A stretch of DNA of 64,000 nt from NCBI GenBank assembly GCA_011109175.1, contig RDEW01000013.1:475476-539475 (forward strand). The letters are read 5' to 3'. Below the pieces are notes generated by a model, which searched no databases, was not told where the DNA came from, and was given only the letters and a program-made list of their open reading frames with translations. The position numbers and the translations under genes are program-made. The first letter of the stretch is position 1, and every line of letters begins with the position of its first letter. Of the stretch, positions 1 through 11,238 are shown in pieces. Source of the DNA: Dicyema japonicum (lineage: Eukaryota; Dicyemida; Rhombozoa; Dicyemidae).

Positions 1-3000
1 CCTAATAAATAAATAATGTGAATAAGTGGAATTTTTCCTAATAAATAAATAATGTGAATAAGTGGAACATTTTTCCTAATAAATAAATAATGTGAATAAG
101 TGGAACATTTTTCCTAATAAATAAATAATGTGAATAAGTGGAACATTTTTCCTAATAAATAAATAATGTGAATAAGTGGAACATTTTTCCTAATAAATAA
201 ATAATGTGAATAAGTGGAGCATTTTTCCTAATAAATAAATAATGTGAATAAGTGGAACATTTTTCCTAATAAATAAATAATGTGAATAAGTGTAACATTT
301 TTCCTAATAAATAAATAATGTGAATAAGTGGAGCATTTTTCCTAATAAATAAATAATGTGAATAAGTGTAACATTTTTCCTAATAAATAAATAATGTGAA
401 TAAGTGTAACATTTTTCCTAATAAATAAATAATGTGAATAAGTGTAACATTTTTCCTAATAAATAAATAATGTGAATAAGTGTAACATTTTTCCTAATAA
501 ATAAATAATGTGAATAAGTGTAACATTTTTCCTAATAAATAAATAATGTGAATAAGTGTAACATTTTTCCTAATAAATAAATAATGTGAATAAGTGTAAC
601 ATTTTTCCTAATAAATAAATAATGTGAATAAGTGGAGCATTTTTCCTAATAAATAAATAATGTGAATAAGTGGAGCATTTTTCCTAATAAATAAATAATG
701 TGAATAAGTGTAACATTTTTCCTAATAAATAAATAATGTGAATAAGTGTAACATTTTTCCTAATAAATAAATAATGTGAATAAGTGGAACATTTTTCCTA
801 ATAAATAAATAATGTGAATAAGTGGAACATTTTTCCTAATAAATAAATAATGTGAATAAGTGGAGCATTTTTCCTAATAAATAAATAATGTGAATAAGTG
901 GAACATTTTTCCTAATAAATAAATAATGTGAATAAGTGGAACATTTTTCCTAATAAATAAATAATGTGAATAAGTGGAACATTTTTCCTAATAAATAAAT
1001 AATGTGAATAAGTGGAACATTTTTCCTAATAAATAAATAATGTGAATAAGTGGAACATTTTTCCTAATAAATAAATAATGTGAATAAGTGGAACATTTTT
1101 CCTAATAAATAAATAATGTGAATAAGTGGAACATTTTCCTAATAAATAAATAATGTGAATAAGTGGAACATTTTTCCTAATAAATAAATAATGTGAATAA
1201 GTGGAACATTTTTCCTAATAAATAAATAATGTGAATAAGTGGAACATTTTTCCTAATAAATAAATAATGTGAATAAGTGGAACATTTTTCCTTAATAAAT
1301 AAATAATGTGAATAAGTGGAACATTTTTCCTAAAAATAAATAATGTGAATAAGTAACATTTTTCCTAATAAATAAATAATGTGAATAAGTGGAACATTTT
1401 TCCTAATAAATAAATAATGTGAATAAGTGGAACATTTTTCCTAATAAATAAATAATGTGAATAAGTAACATTTTTCCTAATAAATAAATAATGTGAATAA
1501 GTGGAACATTTTTCCTAATAAATAAATAATGTGAATAAGTGGAACATTTTTCCTAATAAATAAATAATGTGAATAAGTGGAACATTTTTCCTAATAAATA
1601 AATAATGTGAATAAGTGGAACATTTTTCCTAATAAATAAATAATGTGAATAAGTAACATTTTTCCTAATAAATAAATAATGTGAATAAGTGGAACATTTT
1701 TCCTAATAAATAAATAATGTGAATAAGTGGACATTTTTCCTAATAAATAAATAATGTGAATAAGTGGAACATTTTTCCTAATAAATAAATAATGTGAATA
1801 AGTGGAACATTTTTCCTAATAAATAAATAATGTGAATAAGTAACATTTTTCCTAATAAATAAATAATGTGAATAAGTGGAACTAATAAATAAATAATGTG
1901 AATAAGTGGAACATTTTTCCTAATAAATAAATAATGTGAATAAGTGGAACATTTTTCCTAATAAATAAATAATGTGAATAAGTGGAACATTTTTCCTAAT
2001 AAATAAATAATGTGAATAAGTGGACATTTTTCCTAATAAATAAATAATGTGAATAAGTGGAACATTTTTCCTAATAAATAAATAATGTGAATAAGTGGAA
2101 CATTTTTCCTAATAAATAAATAATGTGAATAAGTGGAACATTTTTCCTAATAAATAAATAATGTGAATAAGTGGAACATTTTTCCTAATAAATAAATAAT
2201 GTGAATAAGGAACATTTTTCCTAATAAATAAATAATGTGAATAAGTGGAACATTTTTCCTAATAAATAAATAATGTGAATAAGTGGAACATTTTTCCTAA
2301 TAAATAAATAATGTGAATAAGTGGAACATTTTTCCTAATAAATAAATAATGTGAATAAGTGGAACATTTTTCCTAATAAATAAATAATGTGAATAAGTGG
2401 AACATTTTTCCTAATAAATAAATAATGTGAATAAGTGGAACATTTTTCCTAATAAATAAATAATGTGAATAAGTGGAACATTTTTCCTAATAAATAAATA
2501 ATGTGAATAAGTGGAACATTTTTCCTAATAAATAAATAATGTGAATAAGTGGAACATTTTTCCTAATAAATAAATAATGTGAATAAGTGGAACATTTTTC
2601 CTAATAAATAAATAATGTGAATAAGTGGAGCATTTTTCCTAATAAATAAATAATGTGAATAAGTGGACATTTTTCCTAATAAATAAATAATGTGAATAAG
2701 TGGAACATTTTTCCTAATAAATAAATAATGTGAATAAGTGGAACATTTTTCCTAATAAATAAATAATGTGAATAAGTGGAACATTTTTCCTAATAAATAA
2801 ATAATGTGAATAAGTGGAACATTTTTCCTAATAAATAAATAATGTGAATAAGTGGAACATTTTTCCTAATAAATAAATAATGTAATAAGTGGAAATTTTT
2901 CCTAATAAATAAATAATGTGAATAAGTGGAACATTTTTCCTAATAAATAAATAATGTGAATAAGTGGAACATTTTTCCTAATAAATAAATAATGTGAATA

Positions 3001-3430
3001 AGTGGAACATTTTTCCTAATAAATAAATAATGTGAATAAGTGGAATATTTTCCTAATAAATAAATAATGTGAATAAGTGGAACATTTTCCTAATAAATAA
3101 ATAATGTGAATAAGTGGAACATTTTTCCTAATAAATAAATAATGTGAATAAGTGGAATTTTTCCTAATAAATAAATAATGTGGGTAAGTGGAACTTTTTC
3201 CTAATAAATAAATAATGTGGGTAAGTGGAACATTTTTCCTAATAAATAAATAATGTGGGTAAGTGGAACATTTTTCCTAATAAATAAATAATGTGAGTAA
3301 GTGGAACATTTTTCCTGATAAATAAATAATGTGAGTAAGTGGAACATTTTTCCTAATAAATAAATAATGTGGTAAGTGGAGTATTTTCCTAATAAATAAA
3401 TAATGTGAATAAGTGGAACATTTTTCCTGA
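1..3430. repeat. 38-bp tandem satellite array, about 90 copies
   Basis: The whole segment is head-to-tail copies of a 38-bp AT-rich unit that runs from cctaataaataaataatgtg to aataagtggaacattttt. The array continues off the left edge of the window. Variant units cluster: copies with gtgtaac dominate roughly 270-770, gtggagc copies are scattered, and copies with a gtgggtaag core lie near the right edge (about 3,178-3,290), where divergence rises as is usual at satellite borders. Some units are shortened by a few bases. All frames carry stops, so it is not coding. There are no unique spacers. Confidence 0.98.
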
Positions 3431-3434
3431 TATT

Positions 3435-3995
3435 CTAGTACCATTATATCAATATTTTTTGAACAATTATATCGGAAATCAGAAAATGGATTAATTCCAA
3501 AAATAAATCAGAACAAGAGGTGGGGTTTGTAACGTCAGTCTTTGTGAGTGACTTCCTTTTGAGTGAGTTTCTTTCCTTTTCAAATCGAGTAGTATCTGAA
3601 TCAATGGCCTGGTTTATGGACTTTGTGGTTGTTCGAGACACGAACCTCCTATCAGCCAAAAATAAAAAATCAGTTAAGGAATTCACAACCACGTCAATAG
3701 TAGTGACAAAAAACTTGAGTGAAATTCTATAAGGTTACAGTCGACCAACAACTCTAAATTATATCATATGATTATAATCACTAGTAAACTCTTCAGAAAC
3801 ACTAAGAAATTGTAAAATTCTTGGGAGAGCATATTGATTGATCAGGTAAAATTATCGTTACGTCATGTTGTGTTTGGTACAGAGATTTAAAGTCACGTTT
3901 TCCGAAGGAATTGAAAGTAATATTTCCTCGAGTGTTACAGATTGGAAGTAAAATCACTGTGTATGTTTGGGGTTTTAGTCTCTGCACTTAAATGT
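3435..3995. other. Unassigned AT-rich spacer
   Basis: No recognisable gene. Short open frames exist on both strands (for example 3,520-3,732 on plus and 3,444-3,692 on minus), but neither resembles a family I know and they overlap each other antisense. It may be diverged transposon sequence. Confidence 0.5.
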
Positions 3996-3997
3996 GG

Positions 3998-4345
3998 TTC
4001 ATTATTATTAACCCCGAGTACATCAAGAAAGAAGTTGATAATTAATAACTAATTAAGAGTATCCAGTTACCACGGTTGCAAAAAATACTCCTTCCATTGT
4101 CACACAAGTCCATCCAGAACCAGCATAAAGTGTAAAAATTCCATCCCTTGCAGTTGTAGAAACCACTCTAGTGGAATGAAAAACAACAAATGATCATTTA
4201 TCGTGCGGCCATACACTGGGCGACATCTTGTGCATGTTAATCACATGAAATCACACTATAAAAAAGGGAAGAATAGAAGAAACAAACAAAAAATCTTCAA
4301 TCAAATAACCACAGTGCACCACGCTAACGTTGACACTACTTAACA
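3998..4345 (-). mobile_element. SINE-like family 2 copy (minus)
   Basis: It matches the roughly 330-bp repeat also found at 21,860-22,195 and 60,676-61,005. On the minus strand it starts near a cgtggtgcactgtggtta segment. It contains the conserved blocks around catgtgattaac, gtcgcccagtg and gatcatttg, and ends with cttctttcttgatgtac and a gggttaataat tail. This copy is diverged. Confidence 0.75.
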
Positions 4346-4399
4346 CAACTGTGGTTTAAATTTTAATTTTTTTGAACCAAAAAACACCGTCATTGCCAG

Positions 4400-4590
4400 A
4401 ATGAAAAAAATTAAGATGATCCTGACCTTCCTCAGCAGTCTTCACATGCTCGGACATGAAGGAAGTCCCGTCCAGAAAGAACTCCTCGAATGGTTGTTGA
4501 CTAATGGTCCTTTTTGGATAAAATTTAGGATTATATGTGGCGCCAAATTTAGGATTATATTATTAGTTGAGGTAGTGACAACGCCTATAT
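4400..4590 (+). other. Short unassigned reading frame
   Basis: An open frame begins at 4,401 (MKKIKMILTFLSSL) and runs to 4,649. It overlaps the start of a LINE fragment in another frame, and its sequence suggests no family. It is probably transposon leader sequence, not a gene. Confidence 0.3.
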
Positions 4591-4596
4591 TACACT

Positions 4597-5010
4597 ATGT
4601 CTTATTCGTATTCCATACCGACTTCTCCGTTCACTCTGGGATCTTTTAATTGCAGAGGACTTAAACAACCTTACAAGATACACCAACTGGCATGCGATCT
4701 AACAAAATACGACGTCTCTTTCTGCTGTCTACAAAAGACAAAAACGAACGTACAATTTACAGAACTGGTTAGAAAATTCCATTTTTTACCCTCTCATCGG
4801 CCTGCCGACATTATGGTCTCGGATTTGCAGTCCATCAGGACTTGATTCACTGTACTACAAGAATGTGGGCATCGTCTAACATTATAATAGAAATGGCGGA
4901 CGACCTAGACTACCTAAGAGAACTAGCGCGCAACGGAGGATCATGGTCAAGGCTGACGAAGAGGATGATTAGGAATACGGCACAAGGGAAACTTAAATAA
5001 TTTTATGTTT
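4597..5010 (+). mobile_element. LINE fragment, endonuclease start fused to RT C-terminus (internal deletion)
   Basis: The first 80 codons contain LGSFNCRGLKQPYKIHQLA and YDVSFCCLQKTKT, the opening of an apurinic-type LINE endonuclease (N in the metal site, Q-K where Q-E-T is usual). At about 4,850 it jumps to a C-terminal reverse-transcriptase tail in other frames (a GGRPRLPK-like start, then LRELARNGGSWSRLTKRM). The catalytic core is deleted, so the copy is dead. The tail resembles the end of LINE family D at 61,772-62,951. Confidence 0.7.
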
Positions 5011-5039
5011 TCCCAGGAGTGCTTTATAATAATAACAAA

Positions 5040-5215
5040 TGTGGCGCCACAGGAGATGGTGAACCACATGACGCACGCTAACAATTGAAGCTTCCTGAAG
5101 CCAAAAGGGAAGAGGAGGAATAGAAGAATCAAACAAATAATCATCAATTTATGTAGCCACATAGCACCACGCTAACTTTGGCGCCAGTGGCATACAACTG
5201 AGTTTAAAAGCTCAA
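5040..5215 (-). mobile_element. SINE-like family 2, partial copy (minus)
   Basis: It carries the 5' half of the family 2 repeat read on the minus strand: the tggcgcca and gtggtgctatgtggct head, the cttctattcctcctcttccc block and the gcgtcatgtggttcacc block. The 3' half is missing. Confidence 0.65.
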
Positions 5216-5399
5216 ATTAAATTATAAATATTAAATGAAACTTAAAAATGAGTAATTTAAATTAGTTCGTCATGTGGTTCGCCGTTTTTGGTGACATAAA
5301 CTGTGGACTATATATCCCAGACAAAAGAATCATGCACTACGTCCAATCCAAGAGGAATGTCCTTCTTGGACGGTCGCTCCACTGTCTCTCTCTCCTGTC

Positions 5400-6990
5400 T
5401 TGATGAAAGCCCACCTAATGCTTTCCAGCGATGTATACCCTAATCCTGGACCTCCAAAACCCTTTATCTTGATTCAACTAAACATAAATGGAGTGAAAGG
5501 GAAATTCCTCGAACTCAGAAACCTCTTAAAAAAGTATAATACTGACATTTGCCTACTCCTACTCCAGTATAATACTGGCATAGCCACCTCCCCAATTATC
5601 CTCTCTGTGGAGAACGTGCTGAAATGGTTATGGGTCAAAAGTCGACTTATTCCTGCGGTCCTGACGGAATCCCTACAATAGTTCTAAAAAACATAGGCCC
5701 CAATGCTATCATGGCTCTCAAAATTTTCAACTTTTCAATCAACGAAAATTGTATTCCTTCCATATGGAGGCTATTAAACATGCGACCAATTCTGAAACCC
5801 GGGAGACCAAAGGGATCACCAGCCTTATACAGACCAATATCTCTCCTATGTGTTACATCAAAATTTTGGAAAAGGTGATTCTTGAACTAATATACCTTCC
5901 TGATGCACCATTTCAACATGGATTCAGAAAAGGCAACGCATCTTACATGCCTTACAAATTTCATCAAAGATGGCCTAATACGCAAACCTCATCAGAAATC
6001 ATTGATATGCTCCATCGATGTAGAAAAAGCTTTCGGCACACTCCCAAGTAAGCTTTTGATAAGGAAGATCTTTACGTCAAAAATCCAAACAACCTGAAAA
6101 TCTGGATGCTAATTTTTTAAATGGAAGAAGAGAGTAACTGCTGGAAAAACTAGTCAGTGACCAAGTTCCTTCCAAATGGGGTCCCTCAAGGAAATCCACT
6201 GTCACCACACCTGTTCAACCTATTCCTAAATGATATGCCCTCCCTTACCAGTGAAGATACTCTGGTTCTGACATATGCAAATGATACAATAGTCGCAGTC
6301 AAAGACAATTGCGCTAATACTGCTGTACACTGGCTACAAGCTTCATTAGACGATCTGAACTGTTGGTTCGTCAAGAACATTCTACATACAAGTCCTGAAA
6401 AGTCTTATACAAATTTTCACAACAAACAGAAGATTGATGAACTCCGCTCCATGTGTAACCATAAATGGAAACTCGATCCCCACGACCAACTCGGTCAAGA
6501 TACTGGGAGTAGCATACGACCCACTCTTGACCTTCAGCAAACAAATCTACAACGTCATCTCCTCGGCAAAATGAAAACTAAAGTTTGTTATAACACTCCT
6601 AGACAATATAAGGGATGCTTCAACTTTAATTTGGACTCTCTCTACGTGCATTATATTCAACCGTCTCTAACTTACGGGTGTGCTGCATGGGGAACAAAAT
6701 TATCAAACGCGAATTTGGAAAGAATCAACACATTCCAAAAAATATCCAGTAAAGCTCGGCAAAGGTTTTCGCAGTCACCTCTAAACCCTACACCATTTAA
6801 GGAATTAGTGAGGAAAACCGGAGCTTTACAAACCACCCAAAAAGTTAGAAACCCCTGCCCAATCCGGAAATGCGTTGGAACCCGGGAGGAACACCGAGCA
6901 AGAATGAGATGGCTATTTGAAGCGGCCGGAATCACCTGACGGCTATGTAGCTATTTAATTTGATTTTTGGTTTTAATAAATAAATTAATA
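5400..6990 (+). mobile_element. CR1/L2-like LINE (family A), deleted and frameshifted
   Basis: The copy opens with a 2A-like motif (SSDVYPNPGPP, about 5,427-5,460), then the start of the endonuclease (ILIQLNINGVKGKFLELRN). An internal deletion joins this to the reverse transcriptase: CGPDGIPTIVLK, YRPISLL, FQHGFRKGN, SIDVEKAFGTLPSKLL, VPQGNPLSPHLFNLF, then the thumb region to GTREEHRARMRWLFEAAGIT. The frame breaks at least three times and the catalytic YADD reads YAND, so the copy is inactive. The 3' tail is the AT-rich gttttaataaataaatt. Confidence 0.9.
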
Positions 6991-7113
6991 TTACAAAACA
7001 CCCCACTTTATTTAACAAACAATAAAAAAGTTAATATAAATTAATATTAATGATAATTAAATAGCGGCAAATATTTAAATTGTGATGGGTTGTGTACTAA
7101 CTTTAATTTGCAG

Positions 7114-10100
7114 AAAAAAGAAGACCATCCAGAGAAATTACAAAGATAGCAAACGATTGAGTGCATTAGAACAGCTGAGGATTGCAAGAGAGACAGGAAC
7201 TCAGATCCAATATGTATCATTTTAACTAAACTGCAGGCTGAGGAAGAATTGGTGTACGATTACGTTGATGAGGAGAAGTACTCTAGTATTGTACGAGAAA
7301 GACAGAACTTCATTATCGACGGAGAGGATGACGATGGGCGGGAAATTTTCGAGAAGAGAACTGACCGTCCAATCAAACGAAAGAAGGACATCCGGTCCCT
7401 CATAAAGTCCTCAAAGACTAAGGTTGTTACTCACGATCTTGAAGAAGACGACCTCCTTAAAGATATCATGAAAGAACTACACGGACAAAAAGAAGGTTTA
7501 CAAAAAATCCCTCTAAAACATGACAATTTGTTAAAAAATTCAACAAATCCACAAAAAATTGATTTCTGCAGCAAAAGATTTACAAATATTCGCAAATTTG
7601 AGAACTTTTATAAAAATGAAAGAAATCTTCCCGAATTTCCACAAAATCTTACAGAATTATCTGAGCACATGGATGTTCCTGAAGAAGTGGCCTTCGAATA
7701 CTTAGAAATTCCAGAAAATAAGGAAATTATACAAAATTGTGACAAAATTTCCACTGAAAAAGATGATTTGCCAAATTTTACATCTCAAAACACACCTGAC
7801 TTATTTTCCGACGGAGAAGACGTTGAGATGCTGCGAGTATTGTCAGAAGTTGGAATAGTTGAAAATACTGAGACGGATAGTTCTACTGATGGGACTTTAT
7901 TTTACTGGTTGGATGCTTACGATGAGTATGTGGAACAGAACGGTACTTGATATTAACATTAACAGGCGTTTTATATCTTTTTGGTAAGACCATGGTTAAC
8001 GGAAAAACTGGTAAATACTACTTTATTGGTGGAGAATGTGCTGAGAATTGTATATATCATCACAACTAATATGAACGATGATTTTTATGCTCAGATTGAA
8101 CAGAGACTCCAGAAACATAACATCAAGGACTACCAAATAAAAGTAGTTGTCTATATTATGCCAGCCAACCACCAAAAAACACACGGATTCTTCAGTTTCT
8201 GCGGTTGAAGTGGAGTATAGTGCCAAACATCGTCTCCTACCTGGGGATGACGTCGTTTGGATCTCTCCGTTTGACTTATTATTCATTAAGACTGGAGTAT
8301 TTCTTGTTGGAGAGGAGAATGAAGGGACCCTGCTGGCTAAGACTATCTAACGTGGGACAAAGCAAGTCAGCAATAAGCTGGACTAATTCAGAACTGTCAG
8401 TATCGCACCCTTCCTCTGTGACCATGGCTGAGTGTGGTCTTCCTCCCACTCTTCCCTTAGTTCTGCTCTATCTGAGATTCTTTATGAAGGATTCGGTCAT
8501 AATAGGAGTCGACGGCCTCATAAATAGATCTTATCCTCTCGAAGATACTCCAAAGAGACTGTTTGACGACAGTTTTCGAAGTATTTGTCATACATAACTC
8601 CTAGTTCTTGTTGGCTCTACTAAACTGAATAATGTGGAGACGGTCCCAAATGAAAGAGCTCTTCTTGGACTTTTGTTGGGTAAGTTGCATAAAATAGACC
8701 CTGACGTAATAGCGGTACACGTGAATGTTCAATTAAGGGTCATTCCCTCATTGGTTATTGGTTGCAGTTGATTCTGCAGAGAATGAAGAAGAATAAAGTT
8801 CAGCACTGGTCAAAGTTGGGTCGAATCAGGAGGGCAACCTACCCAAAAATGGTGGTAACCGTGAATTTATAGAGACTGGGGTGTGGAAAGATGTCAGGGC
8901 TGTATGTGGACGGATAATTTGTGACCTAAACATATCTGTCCGGGAATTGATTCACCTACGGAGTTATGAAATGGGGGAGATTGTACAGCAGGTGGTTAAG
9001 GAAGAATATCAAGACTGGGATATCGCACATGTAGGCTGTCGTCAAGGACTGCTGGTCATCAAGGAATTGAATGTTCTACCTCTGGCACTTCAAATCACAC
9101 GAATATGTGGAAATCTTATGGTTAGTCCTGTCCTTACTTAAGGCCCACACACTAGTGGCTGGGAGATCCGAAAGGAACGAGTATTTGCTACTACATGCAT
9201 TCCACCAGGCAGGGTTCCTCCCCTTTCCCAACCAAACCCAAGCCAGACAAGACCGCAAACCTACCTATGAAGGGGGACTTGTACTGGAGCCAAAAAAAGG
9301 TTGATGTTGGCTTAACTCAGGATTCTATGACACCCTGATTTTGCTGATGGACTTTAATTCATTGTACCCTTCCATAATTCAAGAATTCAATGTATGTTTC
9401 ACTACCAAACTGGGGGAGGAACACTTTAGTGATGATCGGGGAGTTTTGCCCGCGGAGATCAAAAAATTAGTGGATAGTAGGCGGGAAATTAAGAAATTAA
9501 TGAAGGAAAGGCCTGAGCTTCAGGCAGTGTGAGGACTTATTCTTAGTACAATATTCGACAGCAGGCACTGAAACTGATAGCCAATTCGATGTATGGTTGC
9601 CTCGGTTTCTCCAATAACAGGTTTTATGAGAAGGATCTGGCTGCCTTCATTACAGCTCAGGGACGGAGGGTATTTGTAGTATGAATGCTAGCTGTTGACA
9701 AAACTAAGGAATTGGTTGAGGGAATGGGTCTGGAAGTTTTGTATGGGGACACTGATTCACTAATGATAAACTCTAATACAAGAGATGTCCAAATCGCGAA
9801 AAATTTGGCGCTTAAAATCAAACAATCCGTCAATAAATTGTACAAACACTTGGAAATTGAAGTTGATGGGATATTTAAGTCGTTGCTTTTGTTGAAAAAG
9901 AAGAAATATGCCGCCTTACAGTTGTCTCCAGATGGATCGGTTGTGAAACACGTGCGAGGAATTGACACTGTGAGGAGGGATTGGTGTCCTCTTTCTAGAC
10001 AAACTGGAAAGTTTGCTTTTGGCTGATTGCAGTGAGGTTGTGGACCTGATTCTCTCGGGTTTATCTCAAGAGCATGTGATTGGTGAAATCCATAGTCTCC

Positions 10101-11132
10101 TTGTCAATGTGGCGGCATCAGTTAATTCTGGGAATATCCGCTGTCCCTATACGCCATTACAAAGGTATTTCTACCCCTTATTATAGCAATTGGCCAAAAA
10201 TCCCGGAAACTATGGGATTAACCTTCCACATGTGGCAGTGGCCCTTCGAATGAACGAACAAGGAGCAGCCTTCAAGGCTGGGGACGCCGTAGAGTACATT
10301 ATTTGCAATGACGGGACCTCCCATCCAGCAACACAACGGGCCTACCACCCTTCCGAGGTCGACCACACTCGGACTGTGGACTATCACTACTATTTGGCTA
10401 ACCAAATTCACCCAGTGGTCTCCAGATTGTGTATCCCCATTGACGGGACTTCCTCCAGTCAGTTAGCTCAAGCATTGGGAGTTTCCATGACGGTGATCCA
10501 TACGCCTCATGTCGTCCCCAATAAGTTTCACCCCCTTGTCTGGGACTGTCCCTTCTGTAGTATACAGATCACTTCCCCCGTAGTTTCTCACGTTTACTTA
10601 GTCTGAGGGATTGTTTCTCATGGACAAATGTGCGAATCCTGAGTGTGCGAACCCTCCATTGTCTTATGTGCCCTTTATTGAGAACGTAGTGGTGACTGCT
10701 GCAAGGAAGTTTATATCAAAGTACTATGAGGTTTTGGTTGGATGAGACTCAGGGATGGATGGTCTGTGATGATTGTTATGCTCGCACTCGTTTGAGTGGA
10801 CTGACTGTGAAGCTTGGAAAAACTCGTTGTCCCACATGTAGGAAGGGCAGTATGACGGAGGAGGTATTTTATTGTTTGACTGCAGTATTCTTCTGCTCAA
10901 CTGTACTATCAGATAAACCACTACAGGACTTTGTTTGATCTTGAAAATGCAGCCAAGTTAGCCCCTGCTAACAAATCTGGTTGAATTGTTAGTGATTGTA
11001 GTTTTGTTGGTAAATCAAGTGAACAGGAATGCCTATAATCGTCTACTAACTCGAGTGGATAATATATTGAGATATAGTGCTTACTCTAATGTTGATTTAT
11101 CTTCACTTTTTTGTAATTTGTTTAGACATTGA
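7114..11132 (+). CDS. POLA1: DNA polymerase alpha catalytic subunit (17 ultrashort introns)
   Basis: Family B replicative polymerase that extends RNA primers in the polymerase alpha-primase complex. Signatures run in order: [14 protein letters not shown] and DGREIF (N-terminus), [61 protein letters not shown], motif [15 protein letters not shown] (about 9,350), motif [12 protein letters not shown], motif [10 protein letters not shown] (about 9,745), [12 protein letters not shown], then cysteine pairs CPFC, CANPEC, CDDC and CPTC, and a VDLSSLF C-terminus. It reads through only with introns of 20-24 nt, for example 7214-7236, 8269-8290, 9121-9142, 10580-10601, 10731-10752 and 10980-11001. The first exon with an ATG was not found; 7114 is the first readable exon. 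Apparent one-base frameshifts remain near 7,990, 9,668 and 10,130. About 1,214 codons are readable (human about 1,460, with the deficit mainly at the N-terminus). The sequence is visibly less AT-rich than the other genes. Confidence 0.93.
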
Positions 11133-11238
11133 TTTGTTATTAAATTGGTTTATTATTTTTATTAAGGATTTTTTAATTTATGTGAGTAGGTTACAACAAC
11201 AATTTATTAACAAGAGTTAAAAAGTTTTCTGGAAGGGA
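11133..11238. other. POLA1 3' flank
   Basis: AT-rich sequence between the POLA1 stop and the end of the minus-strand LINE. It is probably the 3' UTR of POLA1 and the 3' tail of the LINE; no separate feature is visible. Confidence 0.4.

Noticed and set aside
1-3430. CRISPR-like or coding tandem array
   Set aside because: Units are contiguous without unique spacers, and every frame contains stops; it is a simple satellite in a eukaryotic genome.
3444-3732. Overlapping plus and minus open frames as genes
   Set aside because: They mirror each other, match no family and lie beside a satellite border.
8205-8350. Frameshift in POLA1 near 8,243
   Set aside because: A 22-nt GT-AG intron at 8,269-8,290 joins the two frames exactly (WISP then [12 protein letters not shown]), so no lesion is needed.
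8581-8604. 18-nt intron in POLA1
   Set aside because: A 24-nt intron beginning earlier at gtatttg gives the correct phase and is in the normal size class.
9341-10026. DNA polymerase B of a Maverick/Polinton or virus
   Set aside because: Flanking exons carry POLA1-specific sequence (N-terminal [19 protein letters not shown], double cysteine clusters and VDLSSLF end), not the protein-primed type with TPR insertions.
10011-10032. Stop codon after GKFAFG in POLA1
   Set aside because: It lies inside a 22-nt intron; splicing gives TGNEVVDLIL, as in other POLA1 proteins.
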